Source of the DNA: an uncultured Candidatus Marinamargulisbacteria bacterium
GTDB lineage: Bacteria; Margulisbacteria; Riflemargulisbacteria; GWF2-35-9
Reading direction: 5' to 3'
NCBI GenBank assembly: GCA_903910705.1
Contig: CAIWAN010000045.1
Span: forward strand, 1 to 41,640
DNA: 41,640 nt
Part shown: in pieces, positions 33,701-40,264 of the stretch
Numbering within the stretch: the first letter of the stretch is position 1
Layout of the letters: the number at the start of each line of letters is the position of its first letter
Position numbers and translations under genes: made by a program
The notes under the pieces: model-generated
Database searches by the model: none
Told to the model about the DNA's origin: nothing
The model's input: only the letters and a program-made list of their open reading frames with translations

Positions 33701-35079
33701 TTTAACGCTTCATAAGTATAGGTTTGCTGATTAATGACAACGGCGCATCGATGGGGAGTGCAACTAACTTGATGCTCAAAAAGGGTTGGGATCGTATCGT
33801 GATGGCCGAGAATGATCTTGCCGTTGGATATTCTGTCTAGGAGCGTTTGGCTATTGAGGGTGGAAAGGGGGCTGTAAATGAACCCCTTAAACGAATCTGT
33901 GAGGGCTTGCCTTTCTAAGGGGCTAAATACACAGGCATTGTATTCAATATCTACGTCTACATTATGTGAATGTGAATAGTATCGAACATGTATATCTATT
34001 TTGCTGCGCATCATGCCAGAAGAAACCGCCCTGCTTTGTGTCGCGAAATGATCAAAATCGGCCGCATAATGGTGATGTTCATAGGAGAAGATGATATCGA
34101 AAAGCCCTGCATTGTTTATCATCGAGGCCATCTCTCGACTGGGGAAGCGAGCATGTCGATAATCGCATCGAAGGGTTTTATGAATGAGGTAAATGAGCTT
34201 TTCAAAGGGTTCATCTTGTTGAAGGGAAACCTGTAGTGGGAGGGTATTAAAAAACGTGCCAATGGTTTGCTTTTGTCTTTTGTCAAAACGGTTCAGGAGG
34301 TTGATCCCGACAACAAGGTCTGTTTGTGCGTAATGCTGTGCAAGGCAAAGATAGAGGGCTCCAAGAAAGTAATGAAAAACAGTTGCGTCGTTGCGATGGG
34401 CAAACGCTTCGAGGTCATTAAAGGTTTCGCGAGGGATAGAAAAACTATTTCGAATGGCTTCGGCATGTTTGGGTTCCTTTTGGTCGAAGAGGGGGGGGGG
34501 TACAGAGGAAAACTTCCCGAGCCAATATGTTTTATCCGCTTCATAATGTGTGGATTTTGCATAAGACAAGATTTGTTCTATGCAGTCGCGGTAAGGAATT
34601 CGCCCCGTTGAAGCAGGAAAAGTCTCGAACTGACGGTAATGGTTATATAGCATGGATATCGTTTGCAGAAAAAGCGATAAGCCCCATGAATCGGTAATCA
34701 GATGATGAACGCGTGCAAAGAAGTAGGTGTGGGCGTTGGAATAGAGTAAGTTGACCTCAAATAGGGGGTAGTGCCCGATGTCAAAGGGTTTGCGCATGGC
34801 GTTTTGCATCCATTCCAGACTGTCCTCGTCGGATTGATGAAGGACCTTAACCGTGTAATCGGGAAAAGAGTTGATGTTCGCCATATCACGATGAGGAAAG
34901 TATCGGCAAAACGCATCGTTATTCATTAAAAAGAACATAAAGGATTTTTGGAAAATAGAAGCATCAATATGCCCATCGATTTGTGTGTATCCGCCAATGT
35001 TTAGAGCGGGGCTTTCGGGGAAAAGTTGTTGTTCGTGCCAGAACTGCTGCTCAATCGGAGAGAGAGGGATGTTTTTCAT
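30772..35079 (-). CDS. Non-ribosomal peptide synthetase, C-A-T-(degenerate C)
   Basis: This 1435-residue single-module synthetase begins with a condensation domain (about 1-420) bearing HHLITDSW (H125, H126, D130; the usual G after D is S131). The adenylation domain (about 430-905) shows IYTSGSTGDPKGVLLEH, NTYGVTEATIYS, YATGDRAKW, GRRDFQVKISGYRVD and NASGKVDRK (K899). The carrier domain has FERGADSLDCV with S953 for phosphopantetheine. The last about 415 residues look like a second condensation-type domain, but the catalytic HHxxxDG is absent (MDESIHDTFGED at the same place). No thioesterase or reductase follows. A hand-read specificity code is D-V-G-D-I-L-T-I-Y-K, close to a known ornithine-type code; this is low confidence. 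The start has no Shine-Dalgarno sequence. A G10 tract lies in codons about 194-197. No phosphopantetheinyl transferase or transporter is adjacent. Confidence 0.93.
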   Translation of the reverse strand: MKNIPLSPIEQQFWHEQQLFPESPALNIGGYTQIDGHIDASIFQKSFMFFLMNNDAFCRYFPHRDMANINSFPDYTVKVLHQSDEDSLEWMQNAMRKPFDIGHYPLFEVNLLYSNAHTYFFARVHHLITDSWGLSLFLQTISMLYNHYRQFETFPASTGRIPYRDCIEQILSYAKSTHYEADKTYWLGKFSSVPPPLFDQKEPKHAEAIRNSFSIPRETFNDLEAFAHRNDATVFHYFLGALYLCLAQHYAQTDLVVGINLLNRFDKRQKQTIGTFFNTLPLQVSLQQDEPFEKLIYLIHKTLRCDYRHARFPSREMASMINNAGLFDIIFSYEHHHYAADFDHFATQSRAVSSGMMRSKIDIHVRYYSHSHNVDVDIEYNACVFSPLERQALTDSFKGFIYSPLSTLNSQTLLDRISNGKIILGHHDTIPTLFEHQVSCTPHRCAVVINQQTYTYEALNTRSNRVAHALREQGVGVDTLVAILFDYSLEMIVAILGILKAGGAYLPINPSDPETLITHRIDHSQAKIVLRRLPVHGNPQNPPHINKPSDLAYVIYTSGSTGDPKGVLLEHKGVINVLHHWVNAYDLAQNPATLLQLSDYTHDVFTGNWVKTLLTGGTLIIPTGLERKDIGKLAQLMSSNRVSMLDTTPAIILRLIAYIEENRLESASTLTHILLGSDLCHLEDYRKLAETFKGQAQVINTYGVTEATIYSCEYQAPLNEIPLNGATPIGKPFCNTQLFVLDETLTLLPLGVEGDLYLGGDGLARGYLNRPDLTTERFIVSPFDANERLYATGDRAKWSPDGNLIFLGRRDFQVKISGYRVDIEEIENTLRQHPLIEEALVVGVNKDTNRQTLTAFFVSTTSIAEETLRQYLSDKLPRHMIPTRYIFNTSLPLNASGKVDRKTLHDKANQHQHPDTPTEMTPEQIRIQQLWETVLHQRPIDLNDDVFERGADSLDCVNVLSQMNKEGGHLTLADLYHYRTVADLAKFAGRHQTSIRVDFEAPILESDVVDAQTSKPLIHSLFQQETTYYQQLLSRPVSRVFSPLLHKNDHRIFAREVYFAKHLIFENADPLRLINAINGLLMEQSLLRSTFTKKNDEYVWTEYLHQNLTHVPFLDLSDYSPAWIKSFWQNILTPYYEDINPLRKLPFRFALIKHAQKAHSILFLMDESIHDTFGEDIICQTLQDLYSQTRNPTPQPRYEDYLKHLQSKGSLSTELNNLFKFQQHVDALMEVRQHLQAYPVGQTFAHFSIPIDVPEKCKPLTKWEIAIHIFAAFLRAHLPMQIIPFFMVDDCRRFSHDQFVNTIGGFGDYRPLLLDVSKNNATLASSLHETLQHYVHHEVHFLSLLEQNNLPPAYQDDASIRTATIFFRFNAHYSRLQSDELHDSITHQKHYGHDLQRWGEGLYFFVYFKDDQPLLTLRTPFKVSANEIRQLLCHD
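34491..34500. repeat. G10 homopolymer inside the NRPS gene
   Basis: Ten consecutive G on the plus strand (C10 in the coding strand) encode Pro-Pro-Pro and the first base of Leu in the condensation domain, about residues 195-198. Tracts of this length slip readily during replication, and any one-base change would truncate the protein early. Confidence 0.9.
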
Positions 35080-35108
35080 TTACGCTTCGTTTCAGTATAA
35101 CGTACAAT
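35079..35108 (+). promoter_or_regulatory. Promoter of bioB, leaderless type
   Basis: TTTACG (35079-35084), an 18-nt spacer and TACAAT (35103-35108). The -10 ends 7 nt before the ATG at 35116. It overlaps the region upstream of the divergent NRPS gene. Confidence 0.45.
35094..35099 (-). promoter_or_regulatory. -10 element of the NRPS gene
   Basis: TATACT on the minus strand ends 14 nt before the NRPS ATG, giving a leader of about 7 nt without a Shine-Dalgarno sequence. It overlaps the divergent bioB promoter. Confidence 0.35.
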
Positions 35109-35115
35109 ATTGCCC

Positions 35116-36060
35116 ATGAACAATAAATCGATTTCTTTTGCCGACGCCCTTTCAATTTTAAATACGCCTGACGATCAACTCGATGAATTATTAGTGCGCA
35201 CAGAGGCCTTAACCCTCGAAACAGTAGGGAATGCTGTGCTTTTGTGTGGCATCGTTAATGCCAAGAGTGGACAATGCAGCGAGGATTGTTCCTTTTGTTC
35301 GCAATCCGCCCATCATCAGACCAAGGCGGAGGTCTATCCGTTAATGACCCAAAAAACCTTGATCGATGCCCATCTTCGGTCAAAAGACGATGGGGTGAGT
35401 TGCTTTTCGATCGTCACCTCTGGGAAAGGGGTGCCGGTCGGAAAGGACTTTGAAACCATTCTTGCGGCGCTAGCTGACTTTGACGGGACCTATCGTTGTA
35501 CGTCTCTGGGGATCATGACGAAAGCACAGCTGCAACAGCTCAAGGAAGCCGGCATGGATAAGTATCATCATAATCTTGAGACCGCACGGTCTTTCTTTGA
35601 TGAAATGTGCACAACGCATACCTATGATGACCGTGTCGCTACGCTGCGAGCGGCCAAAGAAGTGGGCTTGCAGGTGTGTTCGGGTGGGATCTTTGGGTTA
35701 GGTGAGTCCTTAGAACAGCGTGTCGAACTGGCGATGGAGCTGCGCGACCTTGATGTGGACTCGGTTCCGATCAATATTTTATACCCCATTGAAGGCACCA
35801 AAGTCTTTGGTAAAGTCGACCCGATCCGTCCCCAAGATATTTTAAAGCTGATCGCCATGTTTCGATGGGTGATGCCCACCAAGATCATTGGTCTCTTTGG
35901 GGGCCGTGAGCGAAACTTAGCTGAGTGGCAGCCCAAAATGTTCTCGGCCGGTGCAAACGCCATGCTCGTCGGAAACTATCTAACAACAACGGGCAATCCT
36001 GTCGACTTAGACTGGCAGCTCATCGAGCAAGCCGGTCGCGTACCCATGCGAAAAGTTTAG
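35116..36060 (+). CDS. bioB: Biotin synthase BioB
   Basis: A radical-SAM enzyme of about 314 residues that inserts sulfur into dethiobiotin. The cluster motif is CSEDCSFCSQSAHH (C-x3-C-x2-C). BioB-typical segments follow: KYHHNLETARSFF (canonical YNHNLDT), VCSGGIFGLGES, SVPINILYP and the C-terminal GGRERNL with AGANAMLVGNYLTT. The track uses TTG at 35110. The ATG at 35116 (MNNKSISFADAL) sits 7 nt after a TACAAT box and is more likely. No other biotin genes are adjacent, so the enzyme either completes a pathway encoded elsewhere or salvages dethiobiotin. Confidence 0.93.
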   Translation: MNNKSISFADALSILNTPDDQLDELLVRTEALTLETVGNAVLLCGIVNAKSGQCSEDCSFCSQSAHHQTKAEVYPLMTQKTLIDAHLRSKDDGVSCFSIVTSGKGVPVGKDFETILAALADFDGTYRCTSLGIMTKAQLQQLKEAGMDKYHHNLETARSFFDEMCTTHTYDDRVATLRAAKEVGLQVCSGGIFGLGESLEQRVELAMELRDLDVDSVPINILYPIEGTKVFGKVDPIRPQDILKLIAMFRWVMPTKIIGLFGGRERNLAEWQPKMFSAGANAMLVGNYLTTTGNPVDLDWQLIEQAGRVPMRKV

Positions 36061-36088
36061 TTCTAATTATATTAACTATAATTCGGGA

Positions 36089-36116
36089 TTGAATATCCAT
36101 AAAAACTATGTAAAAT
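36089..36116 (+). promoter_or_regulatory. Promoter of the AAA/DUF4143 gene, leaderless type
   Basis: TTGAAT (36089-36094), a 16-nt spacer and TAAAAT (36111-36116) with an upstream TG (extended -10). The -10 ends 6 nt before the ATG. Just upstream is an AT-rich inverted repeat, AATTATA-TTAAC-TATAATT (36065-36083), which could be an operator. Confidence 0.5.
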
Positions 36117-36122
36117 AGGATT

Positions 36123-37271
36123 ATGATTCCAAGAATACTTGAAGAACCTTTAAGCAATAATCAGAGTTTTTTTCTGTTTGGTCCGAGAGGAACCGGTAAG
36201 ACGACGTGGATAAAGTCACGGTTCAAAAACGCGTTATATTTGGATTTGCTTGATAGCACATTGTCCCAGAAGTTGTTGTCAAATCCAAGTCGACTTCGAA
36301 ATTTGGTGTTAGCAAAGGTACAAGATTGGGTGATTATCGATGAAATTCAGAAAATCCCTGAACTTCTCAATGAAGTGCACAAAATGATCGAAGAAAATCA
36401 TTGTCGATTTATTCTTACAGGATCCAGTGCACGAAATCTAAGAAAAAAAGGGGTTAACTTGTTGGGTGGAAGGGCTTTGACTTTTCATATGTACCCTTTA
36501 ACGGTGGAGGAATTGGGAGAGCGATTTGATTTGCAGCGATCATTAGACAGTGGACACTTGCCCATGGTGTATTCTGTAAAGTCCCCGACACGATACTTGT
36601 CGAGTTATGTAAGCACCTATTTGCAACAAGAGGTTCAGAGTGAAGGGCTAACTCGCAACCTGAGTGCCTTTTCGCGATTTATGGAGATTGCCAGCTTCTC
36701 ACAAGCGCAGGTGTTAAATGTTTCTGAGATTGCAAGAGAAGTGGGTGTCGACAGCAAGACGATCGAGAACTATTTTACTATTCTGGAAGATTTGTTAATT
36801 GCGGATAGAGTCCCTGTGTTTACCCGAAAAGCCAAGCGTCGAATGATTACCCATTCGAAGTTTTTCTTTTTCGATGTGGGGGTTTATCGAACATTGCGAC
36901 CGATGTCACCCCTGGATAAGCCAGAAGAGGCAGCGGGGGCGGCTCTTGAGACGATATTTTATCAAGAACTCAAAGCGATCAATGACTACTATAACCTTGG
37001 ATATCAAATTTTCTACTGGCGTACAGCGAATAACGAGGAAGTCGATTTTGTCATCTATGGTGAAAAGGGTATTATTGCGTTTGAGATCAAACGGTCGAAC
37101 CGTTTCTCACAGAAAGACCTTTCAAGTCTTAAGTTGTTTTTGAAAGATTATCCCATGGCTTGTGCGTATTTTCTTTTTGGTGGCGATATCTCAGAATGTT
37201 ACGATAAGGTAAAGGTTATTCCTTTTGATGTCGCCATTCGTCAGCTGAAGGGTATGCTTACAAAGCAATAA
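36123..37271 (+). CDS. AAA_14/DUF4143 family ATPase
   Basis: A 382-residue P-loop ATPase of the common AAA_14 plus DUF4143 family. Walker A is FGPRGTGKTTW (about residues 19-29). Walker B is WVIIDEIQKIPEL, and the sensor-1 region is FILTGSSARNLR. A winged-helix-like segment lies at about 200-235. The C-terminal DUF4143 part has NNEEVDFVIYGEKGIIAFEIKRS. There the E-V-D ... E-x-K spacing resembles a PD-(D/E)xK nuclease core. The family is widespread, often horizontally transferred and functionally undefined; links to DNA processing or defence are suggestions only. It is a single gene with its own promoter, and its 3' end overlaps convergent mnmA by 14 nt. Confidence 0.9.
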   Translation: MIPRILEEPLSNNQSFFLFGPRGTGKTTWIKSRFKNALYLDLLDSTLSQKLLSNPSRLRNLVLAKVQDWVIIDEIQKIPELLNEVHKMIEENHCRFILTGSSARNLRKKGVNLLGGRALTFHMYPLTVEELGERFDLQRSLDSGHLPMVYSVKSPTRYLSSYVSTYLQQEVQSEGLTRNLSAFSRFMEIASFSQAQVLNVSEIAREVGVDSKTIENYFTILEDLLIADRVPVFTRKAKRRMITHSKFFFFDVGVYRTLRPMSPLDKPEEAAGAALETIFYQELKAINDYYNLGYQIFYWRTANNEEVDFVIYGEKGIIAFEIKRSNRFSQKDLSSLKLFLKDYPMACAYFLFGGDISECYDKVKVIPFDVAIRQLKGMLTKQ

Positions 37272-38337
37272 TTCCCCCGCCTAAAACGATCTCCCCATCA
37301 TACAAGACAATAGATTGCCCCGGGGTGATGGCTTTTTGTGGTGAGTGGAACGACACGTCAAAGCGACTTTCATCAATCGGGGTGACATCAACCTCGACAT
37401 CGGGGCTGGCATAGCGGATCTTGGCCGAGCAGGTAAACGGTGCCGTTGGGGCGGCGATGCTTGACCACGTGCAGTCGGTCGCGGTGAGATGATGACCAAA
37501 AAGCGAGTCGCCGGTGCCCAATACAACGGTGTTCGTCTGCGCATCGATACGGACCACAAACAAGGGCTCAGTCCAAGCGATGCCGAGACCTCGACGTTGT
37601 CCGATGGTGTAATGGGCGATCCCACGATGGGTGCCAAGGACGGTGCCATCGTCAAGGACAAACGGCCCCTGAACGGGTGTTTCTTTTAATAGATAGCCAT
37701 AATCGCCGTTGATGAAATTTTGACTTTCGGGCTTATCGGCGACGGCTAGTCCAAGGCTTCGGGCGATGTCTTTGATCTCGTTTTTTTCATAGTTGCCCAA
37801 GGGGAATAGGCAGCGGCTCAATTGGTCTTGCGACAAGCGATAAATAAAATAGGTTTGATCTTTGCGTCGGTCAACGGCCCGACGAAGGATATATCGGCTC
37901 GAAACAGGGTCAAGCGAAACTTGGGCGTAATGACCTGTCGCAAAATGGTCAAAAGGGATGCCGGCTTTTTCCACTTCGCGAAGCAGTGCGCCGAACTTTA
38001 TCTTTTGGTTACAGGCAATGCAGGGGTTGGGGGTGCGACCGGCGGTGTATTCGCTGGCGAAATAATCGAGCACATGGGTGGCATAATCCGCGCTGACATC
38101 AAGGAGATGAAACGGGATGTTGAGGCGTTTGGCGATATCGGCTGCATCTGCTTCATCGCGCGTATCACCAGGGCAATAACACGCCTCTCTAGCTAGTTGG
38201 TGTGGCGTTGGACCCTGCGGGTGAGAGGGCGACCAGACACTCATGTGGACACCGATAACCGAGTGGCCTTGTTGTTGAAGCAAATATGCGGTGACGGCAG
38301 AATCCACCCCACCACTTAGGCCCACAATAATGTTCAT
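37258..38337 (-). CDS. mnmA: tRNA-specific 2-thiouridylase MnmA, variant lacking the usual second catalytic Cys
   Basis: A 359-residue enzyme that adds sulfur to U34 of Lys/Glu/Gln tRNAs. The PP-loop GLSGGVDSAV, GRTPNPCIACNQKIKFG (C106, C109) and ATGHYAQ are standard, as is HYTIGQRRGLGI. In most homologues a D/E-S-x-x-x-C-F segment supplies the persulfide cysteine (C199 in E. coli). Here it reads KPESQNFINGDYGYLL with no cysteine. Instead there is an extra CYC (C53, C55) in the insert after the PP-loop. Cys-poor forms with ESQDF-like motifs exist in several anaerobic lineages and may use an iron-sulfur cluster, so this is likely a functional variant. It starts 9 nt after nadA with AGGGGGG as Shine-Dalgarno sequence and is co-transcribed with nadA. 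Confidence 0.93.
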   Translation of the reverse strand: MNIIVGLSGGVDSAVTAYLLQQQGHSVIGVHMSVWSPSHPQGPTPHQLAREACYCPGDTRDEADAADIAKRLNIPFHLLDVSADYATHVLDYFASEYTAGRTPNPCIACNQKIKFGALLREVEKAGIPFDHFATGHYAQVSLDPVSSRYILRRAVDRRKDQTYFIYRLSQDQLSRCLFPLGNYEKNEIKDIARSLGLAVADKPESQNFINGDYGYLLKETPVQGPFVLDDGTVLGTHRGIAHYTIGQRRGLGIAWTEPLFVVRIDAQTNTVVLGTGDSLFGHHLTATDCTWSSIAAPTAPFTCSAKIRYASPDVEVDVTPIDESRFDVSFHSPQKAITPGQSIVLYDGEIVLGGGIIAL

Positions 38338-38346
38338 AAATCCCCC

Positions 38347-39255
38347 CTACCCATATTTGACCATTTCTTCGAGGGAGTGGCGGGCACGATCCATGATAGT
38401 GGCGTCGAGGTTGATCTCGGTGCGTCCTTTGAGTAGCGCGAGATAGACATCTTGGAGGGTAGTTTTCTTCATATTAAAACAGCTCTTGGCATTGCCAGCG
38501 GCATAAAACTGTTTGTCAGGGTTCTCACGGCGAAGACGATGGATGATGCCTTCTTCGGTGGCGATGAGGAATTGCTTGGCGCTTGAGGCGGCAGCGAACG
38601 TCACCATCTTATTGGTAGAAAGCACCTCGTCGGCGAGATCGACTACGTCAGCGGGGCATTCGGGGTGGACAAGCAAAACAGCGTCAGGGAATCGAACGTG
38701 ACTAGCCGCAACCTCGGCTGCCGAGAAACGACTATGTACATAGCAATACCCGTCCCAAGCAATGATCTTTTTTTTGGTAAACCGTTGGCACCATGAGGCT
38801 AGGTTTTTATCGGGGAAAAAGAGGATCTCGTCGGTTTGCAAGTGTTCGATGATGGTAGCGGCATTCGCAGAAGTCACACAAATATCGGCTTCGGCTTTCA
38901 CCGTTGCCGGTGTGTTGACATAACAAACGACGGTGGCGGCTGGATGGGCAGCCTTCATGGCGAGGACATCGTCCGCAGTCACCATGTCGGCCATGGGGCA
39001 GCCCGCATTGTGGTTAGGCAGGAGAACCGTTTTCTGGGGAGCGAGGATTTTTGCCGTCTCGGCCATAAACCGAACGCCACAAAACACGATCACCTCAGCC
39101 GAGGTGGCTGCTGCGCGACGGGATAGATCGAGCGAGTCGCCGACGAGGTCAGCCAGTTCTTGGATCTCGGGGCGCTGATAATTATGGGCTAAAATGATGG
39201 CGTTTTTTTGTTGCTTAAGCTGCCTAATCGCCCTGATCGTGTCGATGTCTTTCAT
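38347..39255 (-). CDS. nadA: Quinolinate synthase NadA
   Basis: A 302-residue 4Fe-4S enzyme that condenses iminoaspartate and DHAP to quinolinate for NAD synthesis. Family segments are ILAHNYQRPEIQELADLVGDSLDLSR, cited in part as AHNYQRPEIQ, then VIVFCGVRFMAETAKIL, PNHNAGCPMAD, YVNTPATVKAEADICVTSANA (partial), VHPECPADVV and the C-terminal FNMKKTTLQDVYLAL. The cluster cysteines appear in FCGV, HPEC and the KSCFNMK region. It is the first gene of a nadA-mnmA operon. The upstream TAAACT box 6 nt before ATG suggests a leaderless mRNA. nadB and nadC are not in the window. Confidence 0.96.
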   Translation of the reverse strand: MKDIDTIRAIRQLKQQKNAIILAHNYQRPEIQELADLVGDSLDLSRRAAATSAEVIVFCGVRFMAETAKILAPQKTVLLPNHNAGCPMADMVTADDVLAMKAAHPAATVVCYVNTPATVKAEADICVTSANAATIIEHLQTDEILFFPDKNLASWCQRFTKKKIIAWDGYCYVHSRFSAAEVAASHVRFPDAVLLVHPECPADVVDLADEVLSTNKMVTFAAASSAKQFLIATEEGIIHRLRRENPDKQFYAAGNAKSCFNMKKTTLQDVYLALLKGRTEINLDATIMDRARHSLEEMVKYG

Positions 39256-39261
39256 GGGGAC

Positions 39262-39267
39262 AGTTTA
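39262..39267 (-). promoter_or_regulatory. -10 element of nadA-mnmA, leaderless type
   Basis: TAAACT on the minus strand ends 6 nt before the nadA ATG. A GTTAACATGTTAAAC palindrome-like stretch surrounds it. Confidence 0.35.
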
Positions 39268-39356
39268 ACATGTTAAGCGGATTTCAAAAAAGCAGGTTTA
39301 AGATCGCAAAAAGTGGGCAGAATAAAGATGTAGTTGAAACGAGAGGGGGAGAGTAT

Positions 39357-40127
39357 ATGGATTTAGACAGTACTTTCGTTCTTGCTGGAGCCGGTCCAAA
39401 GATAGAACCAAAAAAACTCAAGCCAAATTCATTTGTATTGGATATGGTTACGATCAATAAATCCACTGAAGGAAAAGGCACAGCCTCATTAACCCTTTCT
39501 GGTCAGCCCATTCCTATTACTTTTGTTTTATCGAAACAACAAACCGATAAGCTTATGGCGAGTACGTCGAAGGGCGAGGTAGCCATTGAGGAGTTCCTTA
39601 AGTTAATGGGGGTTGATGAGCAAGCAATAAAGACTCTTCAGCAAATGGGTGTCACCGAATTTGAAAAGAAAGATGATGGCACGATCAGTCTAAAGTTAAA
39701 AGGCGGTAACGCCTTTAAATCCACAAACTTTATAGGTTTGTTAATGTCCCCTGATAAGGCGGTGCAGAAGTGGTGTCATGAGCTTTTGGCGCAAATTCTT
39801 AAGATGCCGATGGAAGTGCGGGAAGAAGCCGTCAAACAATTCGTCAAAACCATCGAAGAAAATTCAGCTAAAGACAAAGAAAACTTGAAACAGATGGCAA
39901 TACTGGCTGAGAGAAAAAACCAAGAAAAGAGAATGTTTGAAGCCAAAAGGAATGAAAAACAAATAAATTCAATGGGTCTAGCGGAGAAATCGTTGCGTGT
40001 GGAATATCTTGTTAATCAGATAATCATTGATTATGCTAACAAGAATAACGAGTCAGCAAAAGAACAAAACCCGTTAGATAAGAACAATTCGGCATGGGAA
40101 CGTAACTGGCGACAATGGATGTTGTAA
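39357..40127 (+). CDS. Unrecognised cytoplasmic protein, first gene of a three-gene cassette
   Basis: A 256-residue protein that I do not recognise. The ORF track begins at 39270. I place the start at the ATG 39357 (MDLDSTFVLAG), because it has an excellent GAGGGGGAG Shine-Dalgarno sequence 4-5 nt upstream and the earlier codons lack one. The N-terminal half (about 1-130) looks like a compact beta-rich domain (TASLTLSGQPIPITFVLS; DGTISLKLKGGN). The C-terminal half is helical and highly charged (EENSAKDKENLKQMAILAERKNQEKRMFEAKRNEKQ), probably a coiled coil. There is no signal peptide or TM segment. The next gene starts 5 nt after the stop. Base composition is more AT-rich than in the nadA-mnmA operon next door. 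Confidence 0.8.
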   Translation: MDLDSTFVLAGAGPKIEPKKLKPNSFVLDMVTINKSTEGKGTASLTLSGQPIPITFVLSKQQTDKLMASTSKGEVAIEEFLKLMGVDEQAIKTLQQMGVTEFEKKDDGTISLKLKGGNAFKSTNFIGLLMSPDKAVQKWCHELLAQILKMPMEVREEAVKQFVKTIEENSAKDKENLKQMAILAERKNQEKRMFEAKRNEKQINSMGLAEKSLRVEYLVNQIIIDYANKNNESAKEQNPLDKNNSAWERNWRQWML

Positions 40128-40132
40128 TACGC

Positions 40133-40264
40133 ATGATTCCCGTCGACCTCGATATCCAATCATGGCTCATGCAGGAGCGCCTCAACCAGATCAAAAATCC
40201 GGTTCACCCGCCTGAGTTGCCACCCATCGTCTTGCAACTAGCGGACGCAGCCGGGGAATATTGA
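40133..40264 (+). CDS. 43-residue small ORF linking the two cassette genes
   Basis: This gene is not in the ORF track because of its size. It reads MIPVDLDIQSWLMQERL, continues with a proline-rich middle (NPVHPPELPPI) and ends VLQLADAAGEY. It starts 5 nt after the stop of the 256-residue gene, and its stop codon overlaps the TTG start of the next gene (TTGA). It thus fills the otherwise unexplained 133-nt gap exactly. No obvious Shine-Dalgarno sequence precedes it, so coupling to the upstream gene is likely. A peptide of this kind might be a chaperone, adaptor or leader; no family is recognised. Confidence 0.55.
   Translation: MIPVDLDIQSWLMQERLNQIKNPVHPPELPPIVLQLADAAGEY

Noticed and set aside
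39270-39356. Upstream start of the first cassette gene (MLSGFQKSRF)
   Set aside because: No ribosome-binding site is present, whereas the ATG at 39357 has a strong one. The 87 nt are more likely leader.
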